Source of the DNA: Pyxicephalus adspersus
Taxonomy: Eukaryota > Chordata > Amphibia > Anura > Pyxicephalidae
Length of the DNA: 64,000 nucleotides
NCBI RefSeq assembly: GCF_032062135.1
Contig: NC_092859.1
Coordinates: forward strand, 70,575,111-70,639,110
Direction of reading: 5' to 3'
Shown piece by piece: positions 1-9,705 of the stretch (its first letter is position 1; the number at the start of each line of letters is the position of its first letter). Made by a program: the position numbers and the translations under genes. The notes beneath the pieces were generated by a model. That model saw only the letters and a list, made by a program, of their open reading frames with translations. It did not search any database and was not told the DNA's origin.

Positions 1-118
1 CTGATGAACGTCAGAGGATTGTTGCTGGAAAGGATCATTTGTGATTGTTTCTAGTGACAGATGAACAAATGAACACTGTACACACACCGCTGTTCTGTTG
101 AATGGGGGGCGGTGTAAG
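1..118. repeat. Interspersed repeat of the GATCGTT / GTGTAC family, copy 1
   Basis: The segment shares an ordered series of words with 17620-17730: a TTGCTGGAAA block, an imperfect palindrome around GATCATTTGTGATTG, a GTGACAGA word, a run ending in CTGTAC, and CATTCTGTT/CTGTTCTGTT. The order and spacing are conserved, so the two are copies of one repeat. It runs off the left edge of the window. The self-complementary words suggest a MITE-like DNA element, but no terminal repeats are visible. Confidence 0.55.
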
Positions 119-1590
119 AGCTGCACCCCGCTGTGATTTCCTCCATGGCTTCTTACACCTAGACTTATAATACTACAGCATCCTTTTTTTTCACCTTTTA
201 GCCTGGACAGCAACCATACACTATGGCAACATTGGTATTATTTATTTATGAACAAGGCCCACTAACATTGTTTACAGCCTTCATTCACACAAAAGCCAAT
301 GTAGTTTCTGTTAAAACTCTGTACTCTGCAGATCACATTTTAAGAGTGGATACAGTTGTGTTACAGTCAGCTCCATCTGTCACTGAGGCACAAACCTTCT
401 CTACATCTGTGTTTGACTCAATCCAAAAATAGTGGTTACCAAGGTTAGATTAATTGCTATAGAATAAGTACACAAAAATAATAAAACGAAACACAGGTTA
501 TTATCTAGCTATAGCAAAGTTATTTTGTTTTTAATTTGATTTAATATTTGTATGTTCCTCCAGTAGAGCAGATATAGTGGGTATCCCTTACATCCAATCT
601 GGGGGCTACGAGTTTTAAAAGGAGCCAGTGCTCCGACTATGTAGGTTAAAGTATTTGCAAATTTTAAACAAACTGTAAATGCAATTTACAACAAGACTTC
701 ATTCACCTTCGTAGCTATAAGCATTGTTGGGAAATAATTTGCAAAACTCACAATAGAGACAAAAAATGTTAACTATTTCCTGTTAAAGCGGAATCTTGGC
801 AAACTGTCTATCCTCTATTGTAAAGAACTAGGAAATATGTCTAAGCTATTAGAAACCAACTGAAACCCAACTTTAAAGTATACCTGTGCCTAGACTATGC
901 ATACTTAAGTAATAATGTATACTGAACAAGCAGTAAAAGTACTAAAATACAACCATTCATCTCTTTATCTGTAATCATTCAGAGGAAATGAATGAAATCT
1001 ATTTTTCTAAATGACAAGCTATATTTCTAAAAATTTCTAAAAAAATGAATTTTGGCACACACACATTTGGTGTTTTTAAGCTGTTCTCATACATGACCCC
1101 AGAGTGATAGTGGTGATATCTGCAGATCTTTGGGTAAGTTCACATTAAAAGCAGCCAGTAAGGTAAAGAACGGCATGTTTATTAATTGTTTACAATATCT
1201 GAAAAATGTAATGTCCATTGTTCAGGCACAGGTAAGCTTTAAAGTCCTTGTTGTGATCTTTAGAAATCTTTGAGAATGAATTACTTCTCAGTACAAGTAG
1301 CTAGAGAGGTAATTGAATGTAAAATTATAACTTGCTATGCAAATCTTTCTCCTTAATGATTTATTTTTCTAAGGAATAAAGAAATCAATTTGAGATTTCT
1401 CTAAGTTTAGTGCATTCATTGAACATATTTGTCTATGTATGGTATTCAATTCTCCTCTAAAATAATTAGTTTTGTTATTTTCGGCAGTATGAGATAATAA
1501 TGGCAATAACTTCTAATATTCTTTTCGTTTTAATTTTATCAAAAATTGGTACATTTTGACAAAACACATTTTGGTGTGTATTGTATATAT
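119..1590. other. AT-rich non-coding DNA, no gene seen
   Basis: Only short chance reading frames occur, the longest being 69 codons at 223-432, which has no motif I recognise. No repeat boundaries or RNA gene were seen. Confidence 0.6.
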
Positions 1591-1853
1591 CAGTGGTCAC
1601 CAACCTTTTCAGACCGACAGACCACTATATTTACCGGCTCCAGACCGCGCATGCGCGGGGAGCCAGGTGTCACTCAAAGGGCAAGAAACTTCCCCTTTAG
1701 TGATTTCATGATGCCAGAACCCGCCCACTCTCCCATCGCAGGTCTGCACCTGGAGTCTCTGGACACAACCCGCCCACTTCCCTGATCCTACGGGGGACAT
1801 GGTCCCCCACCCTGGCCGGTGCGTCCCCCCAGCGGGGTCCACCACCAAAATTC
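1591..1853 (+). mobile_element. hAT-like non-autonomous element, truncated at its right end
   Basis: It begins with CAGTGGTCACCAACC, the kind of terminal repeat seen in hAT MITEs, followed by a GC-rich body with GCGCATGCGCGGGGAGCC and several CCCGCCCACT words. The sharp change from AT-rich flank to GC-rich body marks the left edge at 1591. The matching right terminal repeat was not found, so the copy is truncated or diverged near 1853. Reading frames on both strands through it are chance products of the GC-rich composition. Confidence 0.6.
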
Positions 1854-2215
1854 GGCTACTGCTGGTATACATTTTATACACGGTAGCTGACAGGCTGGTC
1901 ATGATGGAGGTGTGTGGCAGAAAGTTTGTGGTGCATTTACTAATGCCAAAAAACACTGTCGCTTGGGGGTACATATAGCATCTCTCTGCAGCAGCTCCAT
2001 GGGGGATGAATGTGGGCTGCAGTAATTGGTACTGGTTACTGTCACATGTGCAGGCGCTGGTTCTTTTTGAATCAGCACTGCCGTGCAAGTGCTTGAGTGG
2101 CTGGCAACGTACCAGCCATGGGGAGAAGGGCATAATCGTGCAATGGAGCAGCAGGTGTGAACATGACCTAACACAAGAAAACAGGAAAAGCGTTCACCAC
2201 TTGTAATACTTATGT
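1854..2215. repeat. Moderately GC-rich block, probably an old repeat
   Basis: This block is less AT-rich than its flanks and carries paired words such as GGCTGGCAACGTACCAGCC, a hairpin. Overlapping frames on both strands (up to 174 codons, minus strand, 1609-2133) show no recognisable domain and run across the hAT-like element, so I do not call a gene. The repeat family is not known to me. Confidence 0.35.
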
Positions 2216-4104
2216 GTGCCTAGCAGCCAGTATAAGTCACTAAAAGGGGGTTAAACTTCTATTATGGCATTAGAGGGGGAATTGATACACCTTACCCAGA
2301 ATTTAAGCAGGACAACAAGTAGGCTACTAGCATTGCTAAAGGTTATTTCCAATTATTGAGTGTGTGAGCATAGCCTAACTAGCAATAAAATCTATTAAAA
2401 TCCAATCACTGACAATTTTGTTTTTTAACTATAAATCCAATATTAGGTATGCAATGTGTGCTTTTGACATAGATTGTTCCACAGCTGGCACCAAAGTTTA
2501 AAAGGACAAGTTTTCATAGAGTATCAGAGTAACCTGACCATTCATGGAGACTTTGTTCCAGGCCAGTGTCCCTTTCCCTAGTTAACATTAGCAATTTCCA
2601 CTGACGTCAGTAGCAGTGCCAGCATCTTGTTAGCCTCTTGGTATACACGGAATTGCAGAGACTGAAGTTGGAACAAGAAGTATTAGGGCCCATTGTGAAG
2701 TGAATTAACAATAGAAATGCAATGTGGATATCTTGTAAGATGAGAAAGGAACAATTTTATCTCTGCAGATAAGCTTTAACTCATTATGCCTCTTTGCATA
2801 CCAACTGGGCATTTGCAGGATCTAATAATTTTTAAAATGATCAGTGGAGCAGCTCAGTTAAAGGAATATAATGACATCAAATAACTACTGGTTTTGTTTT
2901 ATATTGAATAAAATAGAGTAACAAATGCTGAACAAAATGAAAAACAAAATGTGGGTTATATTAAAAGCAAGCAGTGAATACAAATATGTCACTTTTTTAG
3001 TTTTAGATGAAGGTGAGAGAAAATCATCATAGTTTTCAATCAGTTCATGTGCTGACAAACAGCAAGCTGCTAGGATAGGAAGGTAGATTGACAGAAAAGA
3101 GTTCTGTACTGTATCGCTTCCGCCTCGCCGTACAGTTATAGTCAAAGGACATCTTGTGGCAGAAAGGTACTATTGTAGAGGACAGCTTCAGATTTAATGG
3201 TGTATTGCAGCAAAGGCAGTTTGTTTGTATTAATAAAGAAAGTTCATTGATTTATGCAATTGACATATAGCTGTATTGATGTCTCAAGCCTACCAGCTAA
3301 CCAAGATTTATGCAAGTTAAAAATGTTCATTCGTCAAATTTAGAAGAAATTCTAATGATTTTTAAATACCACTTCAAGTGATTGGATGAGTATATAATAT
3401 TGTCATCTTAACTAAATAAGCCCCATTGACTGTAAAAATCCATGGAAAGTACAAAATATCCATGCAGAGGGAATGGCAAATCAGCAAAGGTTATGGACGC
3501 ACTTGTAGACCACCAACTTAGAAACAGCATGGGTGGTGATATCCTGCGTGAATGTTTTGAAGTAAAAGTAGAATTGACTAATATTCTTTTTATTATTATT
3601 GAAAAAACTGAAGCATAGAGGATAGCAACAGACTACTATATAAAATAGATATATGAGGAAGGTATGAGAGCTGGTAGTTTTAAAGATGCTGGTATATCTA
3701 TTGATTATTACACAGTTTATATTACGTGCATGAATATTTTCACTTCCATCCATACGCCACCTACAATTAAAGAGGTTTACTATGGATTTGTAATTTATTT
3801 TCCAGGGCACAGGATAAAAATTCCTAATGCTTCAGATCATTTAAAAAAAAAAAAAAGTATCTGTTTTGTGTGGACCAGATCAGTAGGTCTTAGTGTCAGG
3901 ACAATGGTGGTTGTATCTTTCAGAACAATAGGGTATGTCTTTGTTAAAAAAGCATTTTGATAGAATATGATTACACAAACAAATAGTTAAATGTACAAAT
4001 GGGAGGGTTTGAGTTATAATTATGGTTAGTAAGAATGGTGAGTAATGGGGGAGTTTGTATAAGGCATTACTTTTAACACTGATAGCTTTGCGTAAATAAA
4101 CTAG
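2216..4104. other. AT-rich non-coding DNA, no gene seen
   Basis: Short frames at 2885-3145 (minus) and 3481-3810 (minus) are low-complexity or lack motifs. A poly(A) run lies at 3842-3856. No repeat edges were found. Confidence 0.6.
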
Positions 4105-4225
4105 GGAAAAAAAACTCACTCACTTTTACCTTCGCAGATCCATCTTCTTTGCCCTCGCAGATGCAGGATCAGGTGAAGTAGATGGGAAAAAAGAGTGCCA
4201 ATCTCACTGTGCATATGTGAGATCG
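4105..4225 (-). repeat. Fragment of the splice-donor-bearing interspersed repeat
   Basis: It shares the words GATCAGGTGA, AGAGTGCC and GTGAGATCGG with the larger copy at 12815-13252, partly in inverted arrangement. On the minus strand it reads GCGAAGGTAAAAGTGAG, similar to the AGGTAAGT point in the other copies. It is short and diverged. Confidence 0.35.
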
Positions 4226-4707
4226 GCTTTTTTTTTTTATCCCTTTGAAGATAAAGCTCCTTCTGGCTTTTAACCCCTTTTTCTCCAAAAAGAAGGTCAT
4301 TTTTACCTTATATAAAAGGTTGTCTATGCATTTATGTAAGGTAAAAATGTTAGGTTCTGTCCATTTTAAGGTTAAGGTTTTAATCTTTAGCTACAGAAAA
4401 GGTTTGCAAAACTGCTCAACACATTTTTTTCGGTAGACACGCTGAATAAATTAATGAAGTGTAGGTATAGTAAAGTTTTTTTCTTAGTAGAAATGTTAAT
4501 TTAATGCTTGCCAAACCCTTGGTAATCTATAGAAAAGTAGTAAGACTAGTTTCACTAACCAAAGGAGGTAAGTATTTGTGAAACCAAAAACAAACAGGCT
4601 TTTTGGCAATTCATGAAACATTTACTGAAACAATTGTAAAAAAAGCATTATTGTGGCTAGACATATTTACCACATTCATATTTTTGGTGCTTCTTTAATA
4701 ACAACAT

Positions 4708-5100
4708 GGCAAACTAGACAACCAGCGGAAAGGGAGGGAAAGTCTGAGGTCCTGATGTGTTTTGCTGTATAACTTTTTCAGGGGAAGTTTAGACGTGGGT
4801 GGTGATTGCTATGTACACATAGAGAATTAAAACAGGATCACCTGTGAAGGGGAGAGCAGGACAAGGAACTTTGCCACTTTGTATTGACACCCAGAGCAGA
4901 TCTACTCCAGGAAGCTAATCTAGATGTACTCCATCCACCTTTTCCTATTCTCCCCTTTACTGGGTATCCTGTTTCAATTTTCTTCTGTGCACATAGCAAT
5001 CGCCACCTGAATCCCAACCTCCCTTGAAGCCATAAAGTGAAACGCGTTGGGACCTGAGACTTACCCTCCCTTTCCACTAACTGTTGTTGTCTGGTTTGCA
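4708..5100. repeat. Long inverted repeat with a hammerhead-ribozyme-like core in each arm
   Basis: The segment 4708-4856 is the imperfect reverse complement of 4949-5100, with a spacer of about 92 bases. Shared words on the two arms include GTGYACATAGCAATC, GACCTSAGACTT and CCCTCCCTTTCC. Within the right arm, on the plus strand, TTGAAG (5024-5029) and TGAAACGCGTT (5038-5048) are flanked by TCCC (5020-5023) and GGGA (5049-5052), which can pair. The left arm carries the diverged counterpart on the minus strand (4753-4784), with CCTGAAAAA and CAAAACACAT. The CUGANGA...GAAA arrangement with a paired flanking helix is that of a minimal type I hammerhead. Both cores are mutated (right: the C3 and A9 positions; left: G8), so present activity is doubtful. 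Confidence 0.6.
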
Positions 5101-5102
5101 AA

Positions 5103-5226
5103 AGATCTGATCGTGTCGTTATCTGTATGTACAGGATCGGTGCCATACGATCGTTCGCAGATATCGTGCAGGATCGTTCGTCGTTCGTTTACCAACGATA
5201 TAAAATTGGAAGTGTGTACGCAGCTT
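5103..5226 (+). repeat. Interspersed repeat of the GATCGTT / GTGTAC family, copy 2
   Basis: It contains GATCGTTCGCAG, GGATCGTTCGTCGTTCG and ends in GTGTGTACGCAGCTTA, a word set shared loosely with 1-118, 13588-13730 and 17620-17730. It directly abuts the inverted repeat to its left. CpG content is higher than in the flanks, which suggests a fairly young insertion. Confidence 0.5.
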
Positions 5227-6240
5227 AATGCTCTTTGCAACCCCCCTCTACAGATGTCAGTTTATTATGTTGAATATACCTGTTGGCAATGAAAATGCTA
5301 ATAGGAGGGAACAGTATGAACAAATAAGTGGCCTTATCAATCTGCTTCTAAATGTTCACATATTTTTATGTATATTGCTGCTAAAGAAAGGTTTATTTAC
5401 TTCTGGTAGAAAGAATTATATTGCTTTTAAAGAACTCGTGGGAGATGTTTCAGAATGAAATGCTGGTCTCTTGCTGTATAATCCTACCCTTTCTTTATCT
5501 GGCTAGGTTAACTCTGCAGTGTTTGAAAAATGTGATTCTATTGTGTTTGCAGCATTTTATTGTTCTTTTATGTATTATTTTCTGCATCTTATAATAACAT
5601 ATGTTAGAGCTATAGGTCTGTCAGTGTAGGACTATATATCAGCAGTTGCAACTGTATGCAAAGAGAAGACACCTCTAGATGTCCAAATAACAAATGTAAA
5701 ACATGATATGAGAACATTTCTGTGCTCTCCAGCTATAGTCCAGGAAATATTGATCTTATGATGTACTTTATTTATTACTATATAGTGGTTCATGGGGTTC
5801 CTTTTCTGTAACCTGTTATGCTTATTGATCCAGTGACTGTTTTGTAATCCATACATGTAACCTTGCCAAGGCAAGATTATTACTTTTGACCAACATGCCT
5901 ATGAGGCAAACAGAAAATCTGCCATGTTGTTCAGTAGAAGTTTCGCTTTGGCTGTTTAATTCTCACACATCTGTTTTCTGTGTAACCTATTATTTGTTAA
6001 AACACTACATTTTTATGATACATCTACATTATTAAGCAAAATGTGTCAGAATTAACCATTTTTAGTAAACCACCAGTGGATTAAAAAATAGTGGGATATT
6101 GTGTGTCCCATGCTATGAAAAAAGTATACCTGTAATTTTAATAGGAATCTAGCAGTATCCTCTCCCTATCTCTCTTACAATCTATACCTGGCATCACATG
6201 TCAAAAAAGGGGCCCTTTGAGGATCTTGGATAGCCTAGAC
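5227..6240. other. AT-rich non-coding DNA, no gene seen
   Basis: Short frames at 5228-5458 and 5632-5874 have no recognisable motif. No repeats were delimited. Confidence 0.6.
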
Positions 6241-6475
6241 CAGCCTTTCCTCACCTTTTTAACATGGGGAAACCCTTCTATAATTATTATATCCATAACT
6301 CATAGTACATTAGTGTCAGTAGGAAGCATATCACCTTTACGGATAGCCAAAAACATCATTGGTATTAGTAAACTGACTGAGAGGTACAAATTACTCTACT
6401 AATTATTAATATGGTACCCTTAGCAATCTCTGGATGAACCCTAGGGATCCACGGAACCTTGGATGAGAAACACTG
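6241..6475 (-). mobile_element. hAT-like MITE
   Basis: The ends are CAGCCTTTCCTCACC at 6241 and, on the opposite strand, CAGTGTTTCTCATCC at 6475, an imperfect terminal inverted repeat of hAT type. The right part reads on the minus strand as a GGTTCCGTGGATCCCTAGGGTT block, common in vertebrate non-autonomous hAT elements. The flanking 8 bases (GCCTAGAC and CTCTAACA) are too diverged to claim a target-site duplication. No coding capacity is seen. Confidence 0.6.
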
Positions 6476-7700
6476 CTCTAACAGTTGTCAACTCTATGCA
6501 AAACTGTCCCTGTCGCCTAGAATTGAATCACATATATATTCTTTTCACTTTTGGGATTTTTTAACACATTATTATTCTTTACTGTTTTGTGTGTAATCAT
6601 TAGGCAAACACAATTTTCATGTTAATAAGTTTGAAAGAAAAAATAAACCTTTAATTCAGTCTGTCAGGGTTTTCATTTTGGGAATAGACATGTTAATCAA
6701 TTTTTAATAGATCTCAGAGAGCTGGAGCTTTTGACATGTTTTCTTCCTAAAAGTAAAAAAACAAATAAATTTAGATTTGCATTACAATACAAAGATACTA
6801 TTATCAATCTTACTGGGATGAATGAAGATTTACAGGAATGCTGCATGGCCCCCTTAGCAGAGACCACCTAAACAAAATTTAGGTAGGCATTTTGGCCCTA
6901 TGGTGTCTGCTAAGTGCAGTGTACAGACACAGAGCAGTGTGGACAGATCCGGGTCTTTGCCTCATTCTTTAGAAGTATAGGGATATATAACTAAAAGGCT
7001 TGTTTTGGCAGGACAACCTGCAGTATTTGTACATAACTTTTTTCAACTATGCTCTTTGGAGTAGTAGCAGTGTTACGGCAAACCAGCAAGTACCAATTAA
7101 AGCACTTAAAATAGAAAGGATCATATCTCATTCACCTCAGATAAGCTTTTCTTTGTGGTAACTGAGATATTATGTAATCTCAAAACCTAGAACCTCTTAA
7201 CATTCTTTATAAATCTGTTTTGCATTGTTTATTTAAAAGGAAATTACAAACACAACTACTAGACTTTTTGTCCCAATGGCAATAGTCACCAGATGTACAA
7301 GAAACATTTTATACATCTTTGCAATACATGCATTTTGCTTCGTTTATCCATTTAACATGGCAAAAAGTACAGGAGAATTACCTGGGTATTAACTCACTGA
7401 GCTTCTATCTTCTTATATTGGACTGACAATTGCCTCTGTTGTACTGAAATCTCAAGCATCACTGTAAGCCCTGCCCGTGTCTTTACTGCTTGACTACATA
7501 ACTCCTATTAGCCCTTTTGGTCTGTCTTACATACATACACTAATTTCTTCTCAAGCAGCACGAGTTGCTGCCTTGACTCCTCCAAAACAGCCATCCATCA
7601 CAATGGGCCTGTTCTTGTGATACAGAATACAGAATAGACGGTTTTACCAAAAACAAATGTTAACACAGAATATTTTTATCAATCTTTATACATTTTCTTT
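6476..7700. other. AT-rich non-coding DNA upstream of the transposase-like copy
   Basis: No gene or repeat edge was found. A loose dyad lies around 6849-6935 (CCTTAGCAGA...TCTGCTAAG). The last bases (7691-7708) form a polypyrimidine tract ending in TTTTTTTACAG, a good splice-acceptor match just before the coding region that follows. Confidence 0.5.
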
Positions 7701-7712
7701 TTTTACAGAAAT

Positions 7713-9371
7713 TTGAGTTCTTCAAGAAAAAGTTGTTTAAATGACCCTAATGTATTTTGCTACATTTGTGGTGAATATTCTCAGCAAAAACAGGGAAAAA
7801 ACATTACAGAATTTGTGAAACAAGCATATCTTGCATATTTTGGTAATAAACGGAGGGACCAAGATAAGTATTGGGCTCCCCATATGGTATGCATATGGTT
7901 GTGTAGAGTGGTACGTCAGTGGAAAAATGGAAAACTGAAAAGTTTGAAACTTGGTGTACCAATGATATGGAGACAGCCCGAAAATCATTATAATGATTGT
8001 TATTTTTGTGCTGTGAATATAAAAAGTTTTCAATCGTTACAAGAAAAGAGTGGGAGTACCTTGATTTGGAATCAGCAAGACGACCTGTGCCGCATGGTGC
8101 CGATGTTCCCATACCAGTGTTCTGTACACTCCCTGATATTCCTGTATCTGACATGGAGGATATACAGGGTTTGGAGTGTAATCCAGGAGTTAGCAGTGGA
8201 AGTGAATATGAAGGAAGTTTTTCATCAAAACAGCAGTTCTCCCAAGAAGAGCTCAATGATTTAATACGTGATCTAAGTCTGTCAAAACAAGCATCTGAAC
8301 TTTTAGCATCCAGGCTAAAGGGAAAAAACTGTCTGAGACCGGAAGTAAAAAAATGGTTTATAGGACAAGAGAGGCGACACTCCTAACATATTTCAGTGAA
8401 GACTTTGTGTACTGTTGTAACATCCCTGGACTACTAGCCCATATGGGAGTTCCAGAATACCGAGCAAAAGACTGGCAGCTTTTCATAGACAGTTCCACTC
8501 GAAGTTTGAAATCTGTTTTACTGCATAATGGCAACTGTTATGCATCAATTCCAATTGGTCACTCAACAAAACCTAAAGAAGAATATGAAAATATCAAAAT
8601 GGTCTTACACAAAGCTTTGCTATAATGAACACCAATGGTACATATGTGTTGATTTAAAAATGGTGAACTTTCTACTTGGACAGCAAAGTGGATACACAAA
8701 GTACCCATTTTTTAACTGCTTGTGGGATAGTAGAGCAAGGCAGGATCACTGGAAAAAAGTGACATGGCCTCCAAGGGAAAACATGAAAAAAGGTGCAGCG
8801 AACATCATTTCCGAGCCAATAGTTGACAAAGAAAAAATCATTCTCCCTCCACTACACATAAAGTTGGGGATAATGAAGCAATTTGTTAGAACTCTGAGCA
8901 AGGACTGTGATTGCTTCAAATACATTTGTACATTCTTCCCTGGGTTGAGTGCTGAAAAATTAAAAGCAGGAATCACTGATGAGTCAAATTTCAAATTTCA
9001 CACGTTACATGACTGATACTGAAGCTTCTGCCTGGCACAGCTATGTCATGTTTGTCAAGAACTTCTTGGGTAACCATAAAGTACAAAATTATAAAGAACT
9101 GGTACAAAACCTACTCTTAAACTTTAAAAATTTGGGTGCTACTATGAGCATAAAGGTACACTATCCCCATAGCCATTTGCAAAAATTTCCAGAAAACCTT
9201 GGTGACTTCATTGAGGAACAAGGGGAGAGGTTCTATCAAGATATAAAGGTGAAGGAAGAAAGGTATCAGGGCAGATGGGATAGATACATGATGGCAGACT
9301 ACTGCTGGAGCCTTCAACGTGATTATCCTGATCATCAGCATAAAAGGAAATCATACAAAGATTTTCAATGA
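7713..9371 (+). pseudogene. Transposase-like protein of an unnamed family, broken by four frameshifts
   Basis: Frames change near 8035, 8357, 8625 and 8980; together they cover about 550 codons ending at a TGA at 9371. There is no ATG at the left edge; the frame simply opens after a splice-acceptor-like tract. Domain order: an N-terminal Cys/His region with CYIC (7758-7769), a WAPHMVC segment with further Cys (7881-7904) and DCYFC (7995-8009); a linker with ARRPVPHG; an EELNDL helix; then FIDSS (Asp at 8488-8490), a hairpin LLHNGN, VDLK (Asp at 8651-8653), a GYTKYPF...CLWDSRA knuckle lacking one Cys, LPPLHIKLG, and a C-terminal EEQGERF (Glu at 9213-9227) and RYQGRWD. I infer an RNase H-like D-D-E core. 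I recall similar unnamed multicopy predicted proteins in other animal genomes but cannot verify this, and I assign no superfamily. Confidence 0.7.
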
Positions 9372-9478
9372 CTTCTTTGTGATTTATTCTGTAAATATAC
9401 TGAATATAGAAAATATATTGACATCAAGTATTTCAAAAATGTAATTTTGTATACGTAGGCATATCTAGTTTAATTAAT
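7713..9478 (+). mobile_element. Unnamed transposase-like element, nearly full-length coding copy with its 3' UTR
   Basis: This unit joins the broken coding region (7713-9371) and about 100 bases of 3' untranslated sequence. Its last 220 bases recur at 34672-34895 with only about ten differences, which shows that the unit is mobile or duplicated. The copy stops abruptly near 9476, where a different repeat begins on the minus strand, so the true 3' terminus (seen at about 35068 in the other copy) is missing. The left end is not defined. A splice-acceptor-like tract precedes the coding part, which would fit a DNA-borne element with an intron rather than a processed copy. No terminal inverted repeat was found. 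Confidence 0.7.
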
Positions 9479-9479
9479 T

Positions 9480-9705
9480 TAAAAGAGCACAAGGGAATAT
9501 TGGAATATAGTCTCTCAAAAGACAACGCAGTGCCCATATATTTTTTTTATTGAAAAAATCATATCATTCTAAAAACCCATATATTGTGTATATGCACATA
9601 GTACATAAAATAAAATATATAAGGTTGTACAAAATTTCTAGAAGAATGGTAATTGATGACTCACTCCCAAAGCAGTTTGCCCTAAATGGGCTTCATCGGG
9701 GATAT
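9480..9705 (-). mobile_element. 3' end of a hammerhead-bearing retroelement-like repeat
   Basis: On the minus strand the repeat reads CCGATGA, then a hairpin GCCC-ATTTA-GGGC, then AAAC-TGC-TTT-GGG (9668-9699). This matches the hammerhead order CUGAUGA - stem II - GAAA - short stem III - cleavage site - stem I, with one core substitution and loss of the G in GAAA. About 120 bases further on is AATAAA (9546-9551 on the plus strand as TTTATT). The layout matches two other loci (33483-33619 and 60631-60767). It truncates the end of the transposase-like copy. Confidence 0.5.

Noticed and set aside
1609..2133. A 174-codon minus-strand frame
   Set aside because: It runs over a GC-rich hAT-like MITE and a second repeat-like block, has no domain, and GC-rich repeats lack stops by composition.
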